DNA of 63,826 nucleotides from assembly GCA_022601255.1 (NCBI GenBank), contig JAHZIV010000047.1, positions 1-63,826 of the forward strand. Direction: 5' to 3'. The notes under the pieces are model-generated. The model had not been told where the DNA came from and searched no databases. It worked only from the letters and a program-made list of their open reading frames with translations. The position numbers were made by a program, and so were the translations under genes. The stretch's first letter is position 1, and every line of letters begins with the position of its first letter. The DNA comes from Gammaproteobacteria bacterium (GTDB lineage Bacteria; Pseudomonadota; Gammaproteobacteria; Coxiellales; Coxiellaceae). Shown here in pieces: positions 51,119-60,376 of the stretch.

Positions 51119-51982
51119 ATGCAAGAAATAAACTTTAAATCTGTTACAACACACCTGGGCAGAAAAATTGCATATACAGAATTTGGTTCCACCACAGGAA
51201 GACCTATTATTTATGTGCATGATGCACTTAGCTCCTATATTGAAGGTATGTATTTTGACAAAGTTGCAAAACAACATAGTTTTAGATTAATTGTAATAGA
51301 ACGACCTGGATTAACCTATTCAGATTGCCAAGAAAATCGAAATTTAAGTGATTTCACCTTTGATGTTGAACTACTGATGAAAACCCTTAACTTAAGCTCT
51401 GTTGGCATGATTGGCTGGGGTGGCGGTGCCGACTATGTACTAACCTGTGCTTACAAAATACCTGAACTCCTTGATTTTGCAGTTTGCTTATCTTACGACA
51501 ACCAACACTCATCTATCAATAGCTTTAGTAACACCCTTACTCTTTCGACGTATAGCCTCATTAAATATTTCCCAAAGTTATTGCCCAAAATATTCAAGTA
51601 TACTCACTCAAAAGATGATCAAATGATTTTAAACAAACCATTTGTTGAAGAGGTCATGCTTGAAAATATAAAAACAATTGCAGGCTGCCCCAGAAAAGGT
51701 TTATTAGAAGATGCTCAAATTGTTTCTAGAGGCTTAAATTTCAACATTAATAATATTATCATGCCTGTTCATTTTTATCTTAGTAAAAATACCAAGCTAA
51801 CAGCTGAATGCGAGATAAGAAAGCATCTTTACTTAATGGCATTTGCAAAAATTCATGTATTTGATGATTCATGTTTACTTTACCCTATGAAAAACGAATG
51901 TCAGAAAAAAATATTTGATGATATATCGGATATTTATTTTAGAAAGTCAGAGATTAAAGAGATTATTAATCATGCCTCATAG
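51119..51982 (+). CDS. alpha/beta hydrolase-fold protein with degenerate active site
   Basis: A 287-residue protein whose N-terminal strands (PIIYVHDALSSYIEGMY, LIVIERPGLTYSD) follow the alpha/beta hydrolase fold, but the nucleophile elbow is GWGGGAD (residues 99-104) with Gly101 in place of the catalytic Ser, and no conserved C-terminal His is seen. It is likely a pseudo-enzyme or binds a ligand. It starts six bases after the GGDEF-EAL gene and ends 20 bases before the convergent CheA gene, so it is probably co-transcribed with the former and may act as a binding partner. Confidence 0.72.
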   Translation: MQEINFKSVTTHLGRKIAYTEFGSTTGRPIIYVHDALSSYIEGMYFDKVAKQHSFRLIVIERPGLTYSDCQENRNLSDFTFDVELLMKTLNLSSVGMIGWGGGADYVLTCAYKIPELLDFAVCLSYDNQHSSINSFSNTLTLSTYSLIKYFPKLLPKIFKYTHSKDDQMILNKPFVEEVMLENIKTIAGCPRKGLLEDAQIVSRGLNFNINNIIMPVHFYLSKNTKLTAECEIRKHLYLMAFAKIHVFDDSCLLYPMKNECQKKIFDDISDIYFRKSEIKEIINHAS

Positions 51983-52002
51983 ATCAAATCACATTTTGTT
52001 CC

Positions 52003-54222
52003 TCACAACAGCTGCTCTACTATTTTAAGTAACCCAGCAGCTTCGAATTTTCCTTTGCTAATATAGGCGTCTGCTCCAGCTTTAACACCACGCTTTTTAT
52101 CTTCCTCAGTAGATAGAGACGTCACCATAAGGACAGGTATATCTTTTAGTCGTTTGTCATTTTTAATTTTTTCAGTCAACTCGAAGCCATTCATAACAGG
52201 CATTTCAACATCCGTCACCACAATATCAAAGTTCTTTTCTTGCAACAATCCCCATGCCTCTGAACCATTGACAACACTGGTGACCTCATAGCCTCTGTTC
52301 TTAAAAATACTCTCTTCTAACGTGCGAGTACTAATAGAGTCTTCTACCAGAAGAACATTTGGAGCAGTTTGTTCTTCTAGTTTAGAGTCTTTGCTCAATT
52401 GACCCGTATTTGATTCTAAGGCAATATCAACTAAATCACCTGAATGTAATACCAAAATCACATCACCTCGACCACTAATAGTGGCGCCAGTTATAAATTT
52501 AGATTTTGTCAACGGCTGCATAAGGGCCTTAATAGCTATTTCTCGCTCACCAATAATCTCATCAATGATAAATGCAACCGTAGAACGACCGCGAGAAATT
52601 ACCAATGCCAACATATCAGAATCAACTTCGATCTTAGATCTACTGCCCTGTAATTGTAGAATGTCAGCTAAGTAATATAAAGGTATGGGTTGCCCCTCTA
52701 AATTAGTTGACAAACAACCTTCGATAGCTTGTGTGCCCACCGATTTTAAATTTATAATGCGCGTAACTGTTTGTGTTGGAATAATAAAAAGTTGTCCAGA
52801 CACTCTAACAAGAATACCCTGATCAGTCGCGACAGTCAGTGGAAAAGACATCGTTATAGTAGTGCTAACACCTTCCTCCGTATCTATATTGACCTTTCCT
52901 TTGACCATTTGAAGGTTCGTCCGCACTACGTCCAAACCAACACCTCGACCTGAAATATCAGTAATCATATTTTTTGTTGAAAAGCCTGGCATAAACAACA
53001 AATCTAAAATATTTTCTCGCGAAAGTTTCTCCACATCTTCTTTAAGAATTAATTGCTTATTAAGTGCTTTTTCTACAACTTGATTTAAATCAACACCACC
53101 ACCATCATCGGTGATTGCAATACGAATCTCACTCCCCTCCTCTATGACATTTATAGTTATTTTACCAACTTCAGATTTCTTCTTACGCTGACGTTCTTCA
53201 GGCTCTTCGATGCCATGGTCAATTGCATTACGCAACAAGTGTGTTAATGGGGATTTTATTTTTTCTAAGATAGCGCGATCTAATTCAACTTCTTCACCTA
53301 AGAGCTCCACTTCAATGGGTTTCTTTAGTTCATGAGCAATATCACGCGCAGTCCGTAATAGTGGGCGTAGTAATGTTGATACTGGCATTAAGCGTAAAAT
53401 ACGAGCATTTTCATTTAAACTATCTAACGTTAATCCAAATTCCGCATTAACCGATCTCATGCTGTACATCATATTACGAACATGACTTTTCATACCAGAA
53501 TCTTGGTCTGCTAGCTTAGCATATAAAATTTTTAAATCAGAATCCGATAGGCCTACCTTCTTTTTCTTAACCGAATCAACGATATTTTCCCAGGTAGCAT
53601 TCATATCATTCACTTTAATCTGTAATTGTTTTAGCTGATACGTCAGGTCGCTATTTTTAATCTTAATACTAGCTAACTCCTCCGTAATAAACCCAACTTC
53701 TATCAATTTATCAACTGCAACACGAATAGAGTTTGCCTGAGTAAGCTGATCATTAATTTTATCAATTTTATCTTTCTGCTTTATTGATCCTGAGGGTATA
53801 TCTTTGGTATCTTTTATATTAGTACTCTCTGGATTAACCTGTTGATCTAATCGCTCGAGTAGCTCGCTAAAATCCTCCAGAGGCGCTTCATCAGCATGTG
53901 CCTGCATTAATATAGTCATAGCATCTAGTGCCTCTAAACAAAGGCTACATAGTGATGCGTCAGCTTTCGAATTTCCATCTCGCAACACGGTAAATATTGT
54001 CTCAAGGCTGTGAGCGATGGTCCCCATATGCTCAAATTCAAGGCCTTTTGCTGAACCTTTTATGTTGTGTGCAGAACGAAAAAATTTATCGATGTTATTT
54101 TTGCTTTCCGGGCCATCTGGATCTTTCTCCAGATCAAGCAAACAGTCCGTCATAATCTGGACTTGTTCGCCAAATTCTCCTTGAAATATCTCGGTTAACT
54201 GTTTTAATAGTTTCTTATCCAT
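52003..54222 (-). CDS. CheA-type hybrid histidine kinase with receiver (WspE-like)
   Basis: A 739-residue hybrid: Hpt (about 1-110; His52 in AHNIKGSAKGLE), a linker, dimerisation helices, HATPase (about 310-460; LLRNAIDHGIE, DDGGGVD, GFSTK, GRGVGLDVV), CheW-like coupling domain (about 465-610) and a C-terminal REC (about 620-739; VTDVEMPVMNG with the Asp). This order is that of WspE and related ACF kinases; the classical CheA P2 domain is missing. It closes the operon MCP-CheW-CheR-CheW-CheA, about 10 bases after the second CheW. An output is expected to be the CheB and the single REC across the divergent promoter. Confidence 0.93.
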   Translation of the reverse strand: MDKKLLKQLTEIFQGEFGEQVQIMTDCLLDLEKDPDGPESKNNIDKFFRSAHNIKGSAKGLEFEHMGTIAHSLETIFTVLRDGNSKADASLCSLCLEALDAMTILMQAHADEAPLEDFSELLERLDQQVNPESTNIKDTKDIPSGSIKQKDKIDKINDQLTQANSIRVAVDKLIEVGFITEELASIKIKNSDLTYQLKQLQIKVNDMNATWENIVDSVKKKKVGLSDSDLKILYAKLADQDSGMKSHVRNMMYSMRSVNAEFGLTLDSLNENARILRLMPVSTLLRPLLRTARDIAHELKKPIEVELLGEEVELDRAILEKIKSPLTHLLRNAIDHGIEEPEERQRKKKSEVGKITINVIEEGSEIRIAITDDGGGVDLNQVVEKALNKQLILKEDVEKLSRENILDLLFMPGFSTKNMITDISGRGVGLDVVRTNLQMVKGKVNIDTEEGVSTTITMSFPLTVATDQGILVRVSGQLFIIPTQTVTRIINLKSVGTQAIEGCLSTNLEGQPIPLYYLADILQLQGSRSKIEVDSDMLALVISRGRSTVAFIIDEIIGEREIAIKALMQPLTKSKFITGATISGRGDVILVLHSGDLVDIALESNTGQLSKDSKLEEQTAPNVLLVEDSISTRTLEESIFKNRGYEVTSVVNGSEAWGLLQEKNFDIVVTDVEMPVMNGFELTEKIKNDKRLKDIPVLMVTSLSTEEDKKRGVKAGADAYISKGKFEAAGLLKIVEQLL

Positions 54223-54232
54223 CTACCCCTCC

Positions 54233-54775
54233 CTATTCGTCTACATTACTATCTTGTAGGATACTACAGTATTGACCCAGAGTGGCCTCAATATTTAATA
54301 AAGCAATAGAGCCCTTATCAATGCCTGTAATATATTTCCTTTTTATGGATTCATTTAATGGTAAAGGATCAGCTATTTCACTCAACACACAGGTTTCATC
54401 ACCTATAATATCGTCGGCTACAATTCCCATAACAATATCTCCCGACTTAACAACTACCACCCAAGAAGATTTTTCAGAATGATTTGATTCAATATTAAAT
54501 ATTTTCTTTAAATCCAATACAGCTAGAATTTTGCTTCGCCAATTAATGACGCCTATAATATACTCTGGCGTGCAGGGCACCTCTACAAATTTCTTAACAT
54601 ACAATATTTCTTTTAAATATGAATATGGAATTCCATATTGCTCTTCTCTCCCAAGCTTAAAATGAAGATATTTTTGATAGTGCTTGTCATCAACCACTTT
54701 GATGGCTGCTAATTTTTCCATGCGTTTATGAAGTATTTCTTGCATTTCTATTGAGGCAGACTCTTCATCACTCAT
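54233..54775 (-). CDS. CheW-family coupling protein (WspD-like)
   Basis: A 180-residue adaptor linking receptor to kinase. CheW-typical strands: LHFKLGREEQYGIPY, LKEILYVKKFVEVPCTPEYIIG, INWRSKILAVLDLKKIF and WVVVVKSGDIVMGIVADDI. The start at 54775 has GGGAG six bases upstream and overlaps the CheR stop by eight bases; a longer start at 54841 lies deep inside CheR and is less likely. Position between CheR and CheA matches WspD. Confidence 0.88.
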   Translation of the reverse strand: MSDEESASIEMQEILHKRMEKLAAIKVVDDKHYQKYLHFKLGREEQYGIPYSYLKEILYVKKFVEVPCTPEYIIGVINWRSKILAVLDLKKIFNIESNHSEKSSWVVVVKSGDIVMGIVADDIIGDETCVLSEIADPLPLNESIKRKYITGIDKGSIALLNIEATLGQYCSILQDSNVDE

Positions 54776-56258
54776 TGCACTCTCCCTGGTTGTTTTCATA
54801 TTGATGCATTTCTTTCTGTAGTGATCTTCCAAACTCAGCATAATTAATATTAGGATCTAGATACAATTGCTGCTCTGGGTTTTGCTCATTCAACTTTTTT
54901 AAAGCAATACGCAACTCTTTTAGGCCTTTATGAGTTTTATTTTGCCGTAATAATAACAATCCTAAGAAATAATGTGCATCTACAAAATCAGCATTCAAGA
55001 AAATAGATTGGCGCAATGTTCTCTCTGCCTCCTCTACTTTATTTGACTCCTGAAAAATTAATGCTTGAAGTAAGTAATTTTGATGATCAAGTTCATTTAT
55101 TTTTAAAGCATCCTGACAGACTTTCATTGCCGCTTCTAATTTTTTTAAATGAATGAGCGCCATAGCTTTATACAATAAAATGGAGGTATCGTTCCTTACT
55201 TCATCTGAGTGGCTCTCAGCGTATGAAACAACTTCTCTCCATTTTTCCTGCTTGCATAAATCATGAATAGTATCTATATTTGAAATTTTCCTAGGGGCCT
55301 TAGGTGCCGTTGCTGTCGCATTGTTTATTTCAGAAATCTTCTTAATGATATGCTTCGTATCTTCAATGATGTGTGGCCTTTTAATTGCATGCTTTTGCAT
55401 ATTTTCATCACGAGTTCGTGCAAAATAAACAACATTATTGCTCTTTTTCAATATAAACTCTGAAGGCATATCCTGTAACTGTATATCACTCAAACCAAGC
55501 AGTAGGATACCTCCTGGCTCCAAACAGGTCTCAAAGCGTCTAATAACACTTCCAGCGGTCTTGTCATCAAAATATAAAAGAACATTGCGACAAATAATTA
55601 AATCTAGAGAATTGGTGCCATTCATAATGGTGGGATAACTGTCATCAACTAAATTATGGCAAAAAAATGAAGCCATTTTACGAATATTTTCTTGTAGGTA
55701 ATAATCATTGCCAACCACTTGAAAATTTTTACTCAGCGCTTCCTCACTGATCTCACGCATTGACCACATAGTGTATTTGCCTTGTATTGATTTTGAGATA
55801 GATTTGGCGTTAATATCACTTCCAATTAAATGCAAGAACCAATCATCTAAATCTTTAATAAGTGTTCGTAACATGATTGCAATACTATAAATCTCTTGCC
55901 CATGAGAACAACCAGCACTCCAAATTCTTATAGACCTTGACCCTGCTTTGCGTTTTCGCTCAATGAGCTCTGGTAACCAAACATTCTGTAAGAATGACAT
56001 TTGATGCTGATCCCTAAAGAAATAACTCTCGCCCACTGTCAGTATTTCTATTAAAATTTTATACTCTGGAGAAGAAAGTGATTTTTGCTGAACATCGGCA
56101 AAAAATGCATCGAAAGTAGAGTATTGACCCTGCTCTAGCAATTGATCTAAAACGTGACTTAATTTAGGTACTTGGTGCTCTTGTGCTGTCAAACCTGTCC
56201 TATGTCGAATAACATCACAGAGTCGATTTATTTCATCTTTAGTTAAAGATTCACTCAC
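54768..56258 (-). CDS. CheR methyltransferase with TPR repeats (WspC-like)
   Basis: A 496-residue enzyme that methylates chemoreceptor glutamates. CheR_N then catalytic domain (about 60-270) with SYFFRD, IWSAGCSHGQEIYSIA (SAM binding), LIGSDINAKSI, and DLIICRNVLLYFDD. The C-terminal part (about 330-490) contains two or more tetratricopeptide-like repeats (LLYKAMALIHLKKLEAAM, LLQALIFQESNKVEEAE, AHYFLGLLLLRQNKTHKG), the feature of WspC. GTG 56258 has GGAGAGGA nine bases upstream; TTG 56267 is too close to it. Confidence 0.9.
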   Translation of the reverse strand: MSESLTKDEINRLCDVIRHRTGLTAQEHQVPKLSHVLDQLLEQGQYSTFDAFFADVQQKSLSSPEYKILIEILTVGESYFFRDQHQMSFLQNVWLPELIERKRKAGSRSIRIWSAGCSHGQEIYSIAIMLRTLIKDLDDWFLHLIGSDINAKSISKSIQGKYTMWSMREISEEALSKNFQVVGNDYYLQENIRKMASFFCHNLVDDSYPTIMNGTNSLDLIICRNVLLYFDDKTAGSVIRRFETCLEPGGILLLGLSDIQLQDMPSEFILKKSNNVVYFARTRDENMQKHAIKRPHIIEDTKHIIKKISEINNATATAPKAPRKISNIDTIHDLCKQEKWREVVSYAESHSDEVRNDTSILLYKAMALIHLKKLEAAMKVCQDALKINELDHQNYLLQALIFQESNKVEEAERTLRQSIFLNADFVDAHYFLGLLLLRQNKTHKGLKELRIALKKLNEQNPEQQLYLDPNINYAEFGRSLQKEMHQYENNQGECNE

Positions 56259-56282
56259 GATAGTCAATCCTCTCCATGATTG

Positions 56283-56732
56283 TTAATCTGTGTCCAAAGC
56301 ATCTTCTTCTGCAAAAATTTTTTGCGGGTTGAGCAACAGGGCTTCACCATGTGTTGTAGGGATACTTCCTTGCAAATACTTTACTATCTCCCCTTTAAAT
56401 AAATTTTGCGCCCCTAAGTCACCAACTTTGAGATCATCAACATCAACAATTTCGTCGACAATAAATCCAACATGCTGTTTTTCATTTTGGCATAATATAA
56501 CGGGTGTGTTTACGCTGTAACTTGATTCAGATCGCACCGCAAGTTTTAAGGCTAAATCAATAATTGGGGTTTTATTACCATGAACATTCAACAAACCAAT
56601 AAAATATGGTGGCATTCCAGGCACAGTCTGCGCTTCCGCCAAATAGATAACTTTATCCACAAAAGCCAAACTCATGCAAAAAAGACCCTGCTGTAGATAA
56701 AATAAAAGAAATTTAGAATTTACAGCGCTCAT
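56283..56732 (-). CDS. CheW-family coupling protein (WspB-like)
   Basis: A 149-residue CheW. Typical segments: FLLFYLQQGLFCMSLAFVDKVI, MPPYFIGLLNVHGNKTPIIDLALKL, CQNEKQHVGFIVDEIVDV. It follows the receptor gene after 14 bases and precedes CheR by 24, the WspB position. The protein is short and complete. Confidence 0.88.
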   Translation of the reverse strand: MSAVNSKFLLFYLQQGLFCMSLAFVDKVIYLAEAQTVPGMPPYFIGLLNVHGNKTPIIDLALKLAVRSESSYSVNTPVILCQNEKQHVGFIVDEIVDVDDLKVGDLGAQNLFKGEIVKYLQGSIPTTHGEALLLNPQKIFAEEDALDTD

Positions 56733-56746
56733 GATCTCACCAACCC

Positions 56747-58222
56747 CTACTCTTCAGTAGGTTGTTGAGGAGGTGCTTCGGTAGAGGCAATACCAGGTTT
56801 TTTGCTCATAGTTTGATATTGTGCCTGCTCCTGTCTTCCGCCTGCTTCACTGCGCTCCCCCAACACCTCTCTAAGGTTGGTGGCCTGCTCACCTAATTGA
56901 TTCGCCACCTCGGCAGAGCGTGCCGTCGTTTCGGTAAACTGCTTACTGGCTGCATCAATATTTGTCATTGCGCTCAGCACTTGCTCCGCAGCACGTTTCT
57001 GTTGATTTGTGACGGTGCTTATAGTGATGGCCTGCTGTGTGACCTCATTAACTAAACGAATACCCTCGTCTACCTGCTTGGTTGAATCTTCCACCCCAAC
57101 AACGGCCTTATCTGTTTCACCTTGTATCTTAAGAATTAAGTTACGGATCTCAGATGTTGATTCAGTAGACATCTCTGATAGGTTGCGTATCTCTGCAGCC
57201 ACGACTGCAAATCCAGTTCCTGCCTCTCCAGCATGTGCTGCCTCAATCGCTGCATTCAAGGCTAATAGTTTAGTCTCACCCGAGATATTCTCAATAATCT
57301 CTACCACTTTACCAATAGATTGACTCTTTTCGCCCAGAGATAATATCTTATCTGCCATAGTGGTGACGCGTTTTTGAATCTCATTCATGCCCTTAAGCGT
57401 TTCATCTGCTGCACTTTTAACTGACTCAGCATTATTGGCAATCTGCTCAGAAGCTGTTGCCAACTCTTCCATGGTGGCTAATACCTCAGAAGATGCTGCG
57501 GTCTGCTCAGCAGCGCCCGCAGCCTGCTCAGTCGAGGTCGCCTGTATCTCAACAGTTGCCCCCGCCAATGACAATCCAGACTTCCTCACTTGACTTAAAA
57601 TACGCATGATCCAATAAGTCAAAAAGCCTATTATGATCAATGCAATCAAAGTGATAATTATTATTGTCCACTCAGAAGCTGCTGTATCATTAGCCAAAAC
57701 TGCATCGCGAATTTTAAGTAATCTAAATTCCTCGTCCTCCATGCCGCGTATCTGGCTTCGAATCTGATCCATTGTTTTTTTGCCTTTGCCTGTAAGAATT
57801 ACTGCTCTAGCAGCCTCAAATCCCTTAGTTCGTCGTATGTTAATAACTTTTTTTAGTTGACTCAGTCTATTAGAAATGAATGGCTTTAATATTCGAATAT
57901 TCTTCTGCTGAGTAATATTATCTGAGGTTAAATTTTTAATGACATTAACCCCACTGTTAATAAGAGGAATAGCGTTATTATAAGGCTCTAAATAGCTTTC
58001 GTTACCAGTAATCAAGAACCCGCGTTCACCCGTTTCTGCGTCTTGAATATGGGTTAGGAGAAGTTCTAATTTTTCTACCACATTATGTGTATGCGATACG
58101 AGTTTCGATTCGGACAAGAGACGCTCCATGCTAATTGATGACACTACACCTACTACAATCAGGGCACAGAAAACGATTAGAAACGCAGCCGCTATTCTAG
58201 CTCGGACAGTGATCTTATCCAT
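56747..58222 (-). CDS. methyl-accepting chemoreceptor with CHASE3 sensor (WspA-like)
   Basis: A 491-residue receptor: TM1 (about 8-28), periplasmic four-helix CHASE3 domain (about 35-185; [15 protein letters not shown] and a matching repeat), TM2 (about 190-210), then directly the MA signalling domain, with no clear HAMP module. The hairpin tip is [20 protein letters not shown]. There is no NWETF-type CheR tether; the TPR-bearing CheR may not need it. The start at 58222 has a GAGG site and precedes [14 protein letters not shown]; longer starts up to 58426 add unlikely residues. It opens the minus-strand operon. Confidence 0.9.
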   Translation of the reverse strand: MDKITVRARIAAAFLIVFCALIVVGVVSSISMERLLSESKLVSHTHNVVEKLELLLTHIQDAETGERGFLITGNESYLEPYNNAIPLINSGVNVIKNLTSDNITQQKNIRILKPFISNRLSQLKKVINIRRTKGFEAARAVILTGKGKKTMDQIRSQIRGMEDEEFRLLKIRDAVLANDTAASEWTIIIITLIALIIIGFLTYWIMRILSQVRKSGLSLAGATVEIQATSTEQAAGAAEQTAASSEVLATMEELATASEQIANNAESVKSAADETLKGMNEIQKRVTTMADKILSLGEKSQSIGKVVEIIENISGETKLLALNAAIEAAHAGEAGTGFAVVAAEIRNLSEMSTESTSEIRNLILKIQGETDKAVVGVEDSTKQVDEGIRLVNEVTQQAITISTVTNQQKRAAEQVLSAMTNIDAASKQFTETTARSAEVANQLGEQATNLREVLGERSEAGGRQEQAQYQTMSKKPGIASTEAPPQQPTEE

Positions 58223-58537
58223 AGATACCTCGCGATTTTCCCTATCAATACTAAGCTCGCAACTTACAGACATAACGCGAGCAACATATGCACAATTATA
58301 GCAAAGGATAGGCTCAAAACCTAGTTTAGGGGGATAAAAACCATTATAAACACCAAGATATAGTGCATAAAAGAGTCCATCATACGACTGCAAATTCACC
58401 ATTATTACTGTAAGTTTATGTTGCAACTTATTGAATAATAAGGTTAAAGAAATTTTACTCGAAATGAGAAAATCTCCAAAAGAATGCTATAGTTTAGATG
58501 GAGAGAAGAGGATTTTTATAATGAGACGCGGGAGAAA
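58223..58537. promoter_or_regulatory. divergent promoter region of the chemosensory cluster
   Basis: The 315-base gap has an extended -10 for the receptor operon on the minus strand (TGCTATAAT, reading 58303 down to 58295) and one for the Hpt-cheB operon on the plus strand (TGCTATAGT, 58485-58493), both without good -35 hexamers. No repeat or other gene is seen; a ten-codon reading frame (58521-58550) overlaps the Hpt start but I do not regard it as a gene. Confidence 0.45.
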
Positions 58538-58933
58538 GTGGTGGATTTAGATCCTGAAATTTATAAAGAATTGATTGAAACATTTCATGGTGAATTTGAT
58601 GAGCAAGTTGAAGAACTCTCAAAGAATTTAATGTCGCTCAAGGACAAATCTAAGAATTGTGATCAAGCAATTGATTCAGCCTTAAGAATTGCTCACACAT
58701 TGAGGGGATCCTCTCGAAGCATTGAAATAGAAAATGTTGCATTGATAGCGTCTCCCATGGAAACCTTATTCCATGAAATTAAACAAGGAAATGTTCGAAT
58801 TTCACAAGAATTGATTGATACTTGTTTTGATGCAATTGATGCCATGAAAGAAGCAATGACTGTGTTTTTAAATGGTAACCAGCAAGCAGTAAATACTCAC
58901 CCCATCATCGATCGTTTAGGGAGTTATTTATGA
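58538..58933 (+). CDS. stand-alone Hpt phosphotransfer protein
   Basis: A 131-residue single Hpt domain with the phospho-accepting His53 in IAHTLRGSSRSIE. Its sequence is parallel to the Hpt of the neighbouring CheA over the full length (ETFHGEF/EIFQGEF, LRIAHTLRGSSR/FRSAHNIKGSAK, ALIASPMETLF/GTIAHSLETIF, CFDAIDAMKEAM/CLEALDAMTILM), so it looks like a duplicate. Two adjacent GTG codons (58538, 58541) are possible starts, with GGGAG upstream. It overlaps cheB by four bases. Possibly a phosphate relay or sink between REC proteins. Confidence 0.85.
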   Translation: MVDLDPEIYKELIETFHGEFDEQVEELSKNLMSLKDKSKNCDQAIDSALRIAHTLRGSSRSIEIENVALIASPMETLFHEIKQGNVRISQELIDTCFDAIDAMKEAMTVFLNGNQQAVNTHPIIDRLGSYL

Positions 58934-60015
58934 TTCGAGTATTAATCGTTGACGACTCACAAGTAATCACCATGCTGCTGAGGGCAATGCTTGAGAAAAC
59001 GCCTGATATCGAAGTAATAGGAATTGCAAACAATGGCAAAGAAGCTGTCGAGATGACAGCAAAACTCAAGCCTGACATTATTACGATGGATGTACGCATG
59101 CCAGAGATGAATGGGCTTGAAGCGACACAAATTATTATGGACTCAAATCCAACACCCATTTTGATAGTCAGTGCCAGTGTTAACAATGAAGATCTAAAAA
59201 TTGCTTTCAATGCAATTGAGTGTGGTGCTTTGGCTGTTATTGAAAAACCTCCTGGCCTTGAAGGAGAGAGTTACGAACAGGTGCATAACTCATTAATTAA
59301 TCATGTGCACGCACTGGCAAAAATAAAACCTCGCCGTCGCATTATGAAAAGACAAATGAAGTCCATCCATCTTGAAGATGAAAGCATTATTAAAATTAAA
59401 CAAGGTGTAGCTCAGAATGATTTAGTTGCCCTAGGTGCGTCTACGGGAGGACCAGAAACCTTAATGGAGATCATTTCTCATCTGCCTGTTAATTTTCCAG
59501 TGCCTATCGTCATTGTCCAGCATATTGGAGCGGGATTTGTAGCTGGATTAGCGAACTGGTTAAACTCTGTCAGTCGACTCATTGTGAAAATTGCAGAGGA
59601 TGGTGAAATACTACTCCCCGGTGTTGTGTATATAGGCCCTGGGGGCAAACATTTTAATGTTATCAGAAAAAACAAAAAATTAATGGTAAAACTATCTGAC
59701 AAACCTGAAAACCAATTGCACACACATTCGATCAATGAGCTATTTTCATCCATTGCAGAAACATGTCCTGGACATGCTATTGCTGGGTTATTAACGGGAA
59801 TGGGTGATGATGGTGCAAAAGGGTTATTAAATCTATATAACAAAAAATGCCATACATTCATTCAAGATGAAGCAACATCGACCATATTTGGCATGCCGGA
59901 TATTGCAAAAAAATTAGGTGCAACTCAAAATGAAGTAGCAATGAATGATATTAGCAGCCATATACTTACTCACTTAAATACTGTTAATGATACAAGGAAG
60001 AGGAAACGCTCATGA
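58930..60015 (+). CDS. cheB: CheB protein-glutamate methylesterase (WspF-like)
   Basis: A 361-residue enzyme removing methyl groups from the receptor. REC (1-125; Asp54 in IITMDVRMPEMNG) and methylesterase domain (about 160-350) with the triad Ser171 in LGASTGGPE, His198 in VQHIGAGF and the Asp in TGMGDDGAKG. It is the counterpart of WspF, but transcribed in the divergent operon. Overlaps the Hpt gene and the next REC gene by four bases each. Confidence 0.95.
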   Translation: MIRVLIVDDSQVITMLLRAMLEKTPDIEVIGIANNGKEAVEMTAKLKPDIITMDVRMPEMNGLEATQIIMDSNPTPILIVSASVNNEDLKIAFNAIECGALAVIEKPPGLEGESYEQVHNSLINHVHALAKIKPRRRIMKRQMKSIHLEDESIIKIKQGVAQNDLVALGASTGGPETLMEIISHLPVNFPVPIVIVQHIGAGFVAGLANWLNSVSRLIVKIAEDGEILLPGVVYIGPGGKHFNVIRKNKKLMVKLSDKPENQLHTHSINELFSSIAETCPGHAIAGLLTGMGDDGAKGLLNLYNKKCHTFIQDEATSTIFGMPDIAKKLGATQNEVAMNDISSHILTHLNTVNDTRKRKRS

Positions 60016-60374
60016 AAAAAATACTTGTTGTTGATGATAGCAGAACGTCTCGTGCTATTTTTAAGGCTTCATTGCCTGAAGAGGTAAATTATGAAGTTAT
60101 TGAAGCTGGCGATGTTGAATCAGCCTTAAAACAGGCAGCAGACACAAAACCAGACTTGTGTGTTATGGATTACAATCTGCCCGATATGTATGGAACAGAG
60201 ATTGCTGAAAAAATTATGGCCTCAGGAGTATCTGCTCCTTTCATACTGATGACAGCCAATATGCAAGAAAGTGTTAAAGAGCGAGCAAAAAAACTTGGAT
60301 TTGTTGCTTTTATTGAAAAACCAATAAACACTGATAAAATTACAGATGCATTGAAAACAGTAGGTTGGCTATAA
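60012..60374 (+). CDS. single-domain response regulator (CheY-like)
   Basis: A 120-residue REC domain with the acidic pair in LVVDDSR, phosphoacceptor Asp53 in CVMDYNLPDMYG, the Thr in LMTANM and Lys in FIEKPINTD. It is co-translated with cheB (four-base overlap) and precedes the PAS-GGDEF gene by two bases, so it may be the free receiver half of a split WspR, or a phosphate sink. Confidence 0.92.
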   Translation: MKKILVVDDSRTSRAIFKASLPEEVNYEVIEAGDVESALKQAADTKPDLCVMDYNLPDMYGTEIAEKIMASGVSAPFILMTANMQESVKERAKKLGFVAFIEKPINTDKITDALKTVGWL

Positions 60375-60376
60375 TC

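Noticed and set aside
51119-51982. Active esterase/lipase call for the alpha/beta hydrolase-fold protein
   Set aside because: The nucleophilic Ser is replaced by Gly and no catalytic His is seen.
58521-58550. Ten-codon leader peptide overlapping the Hpt start
   Set aside because: No ribosome site of its own and no regulatory codon run; likely chance.
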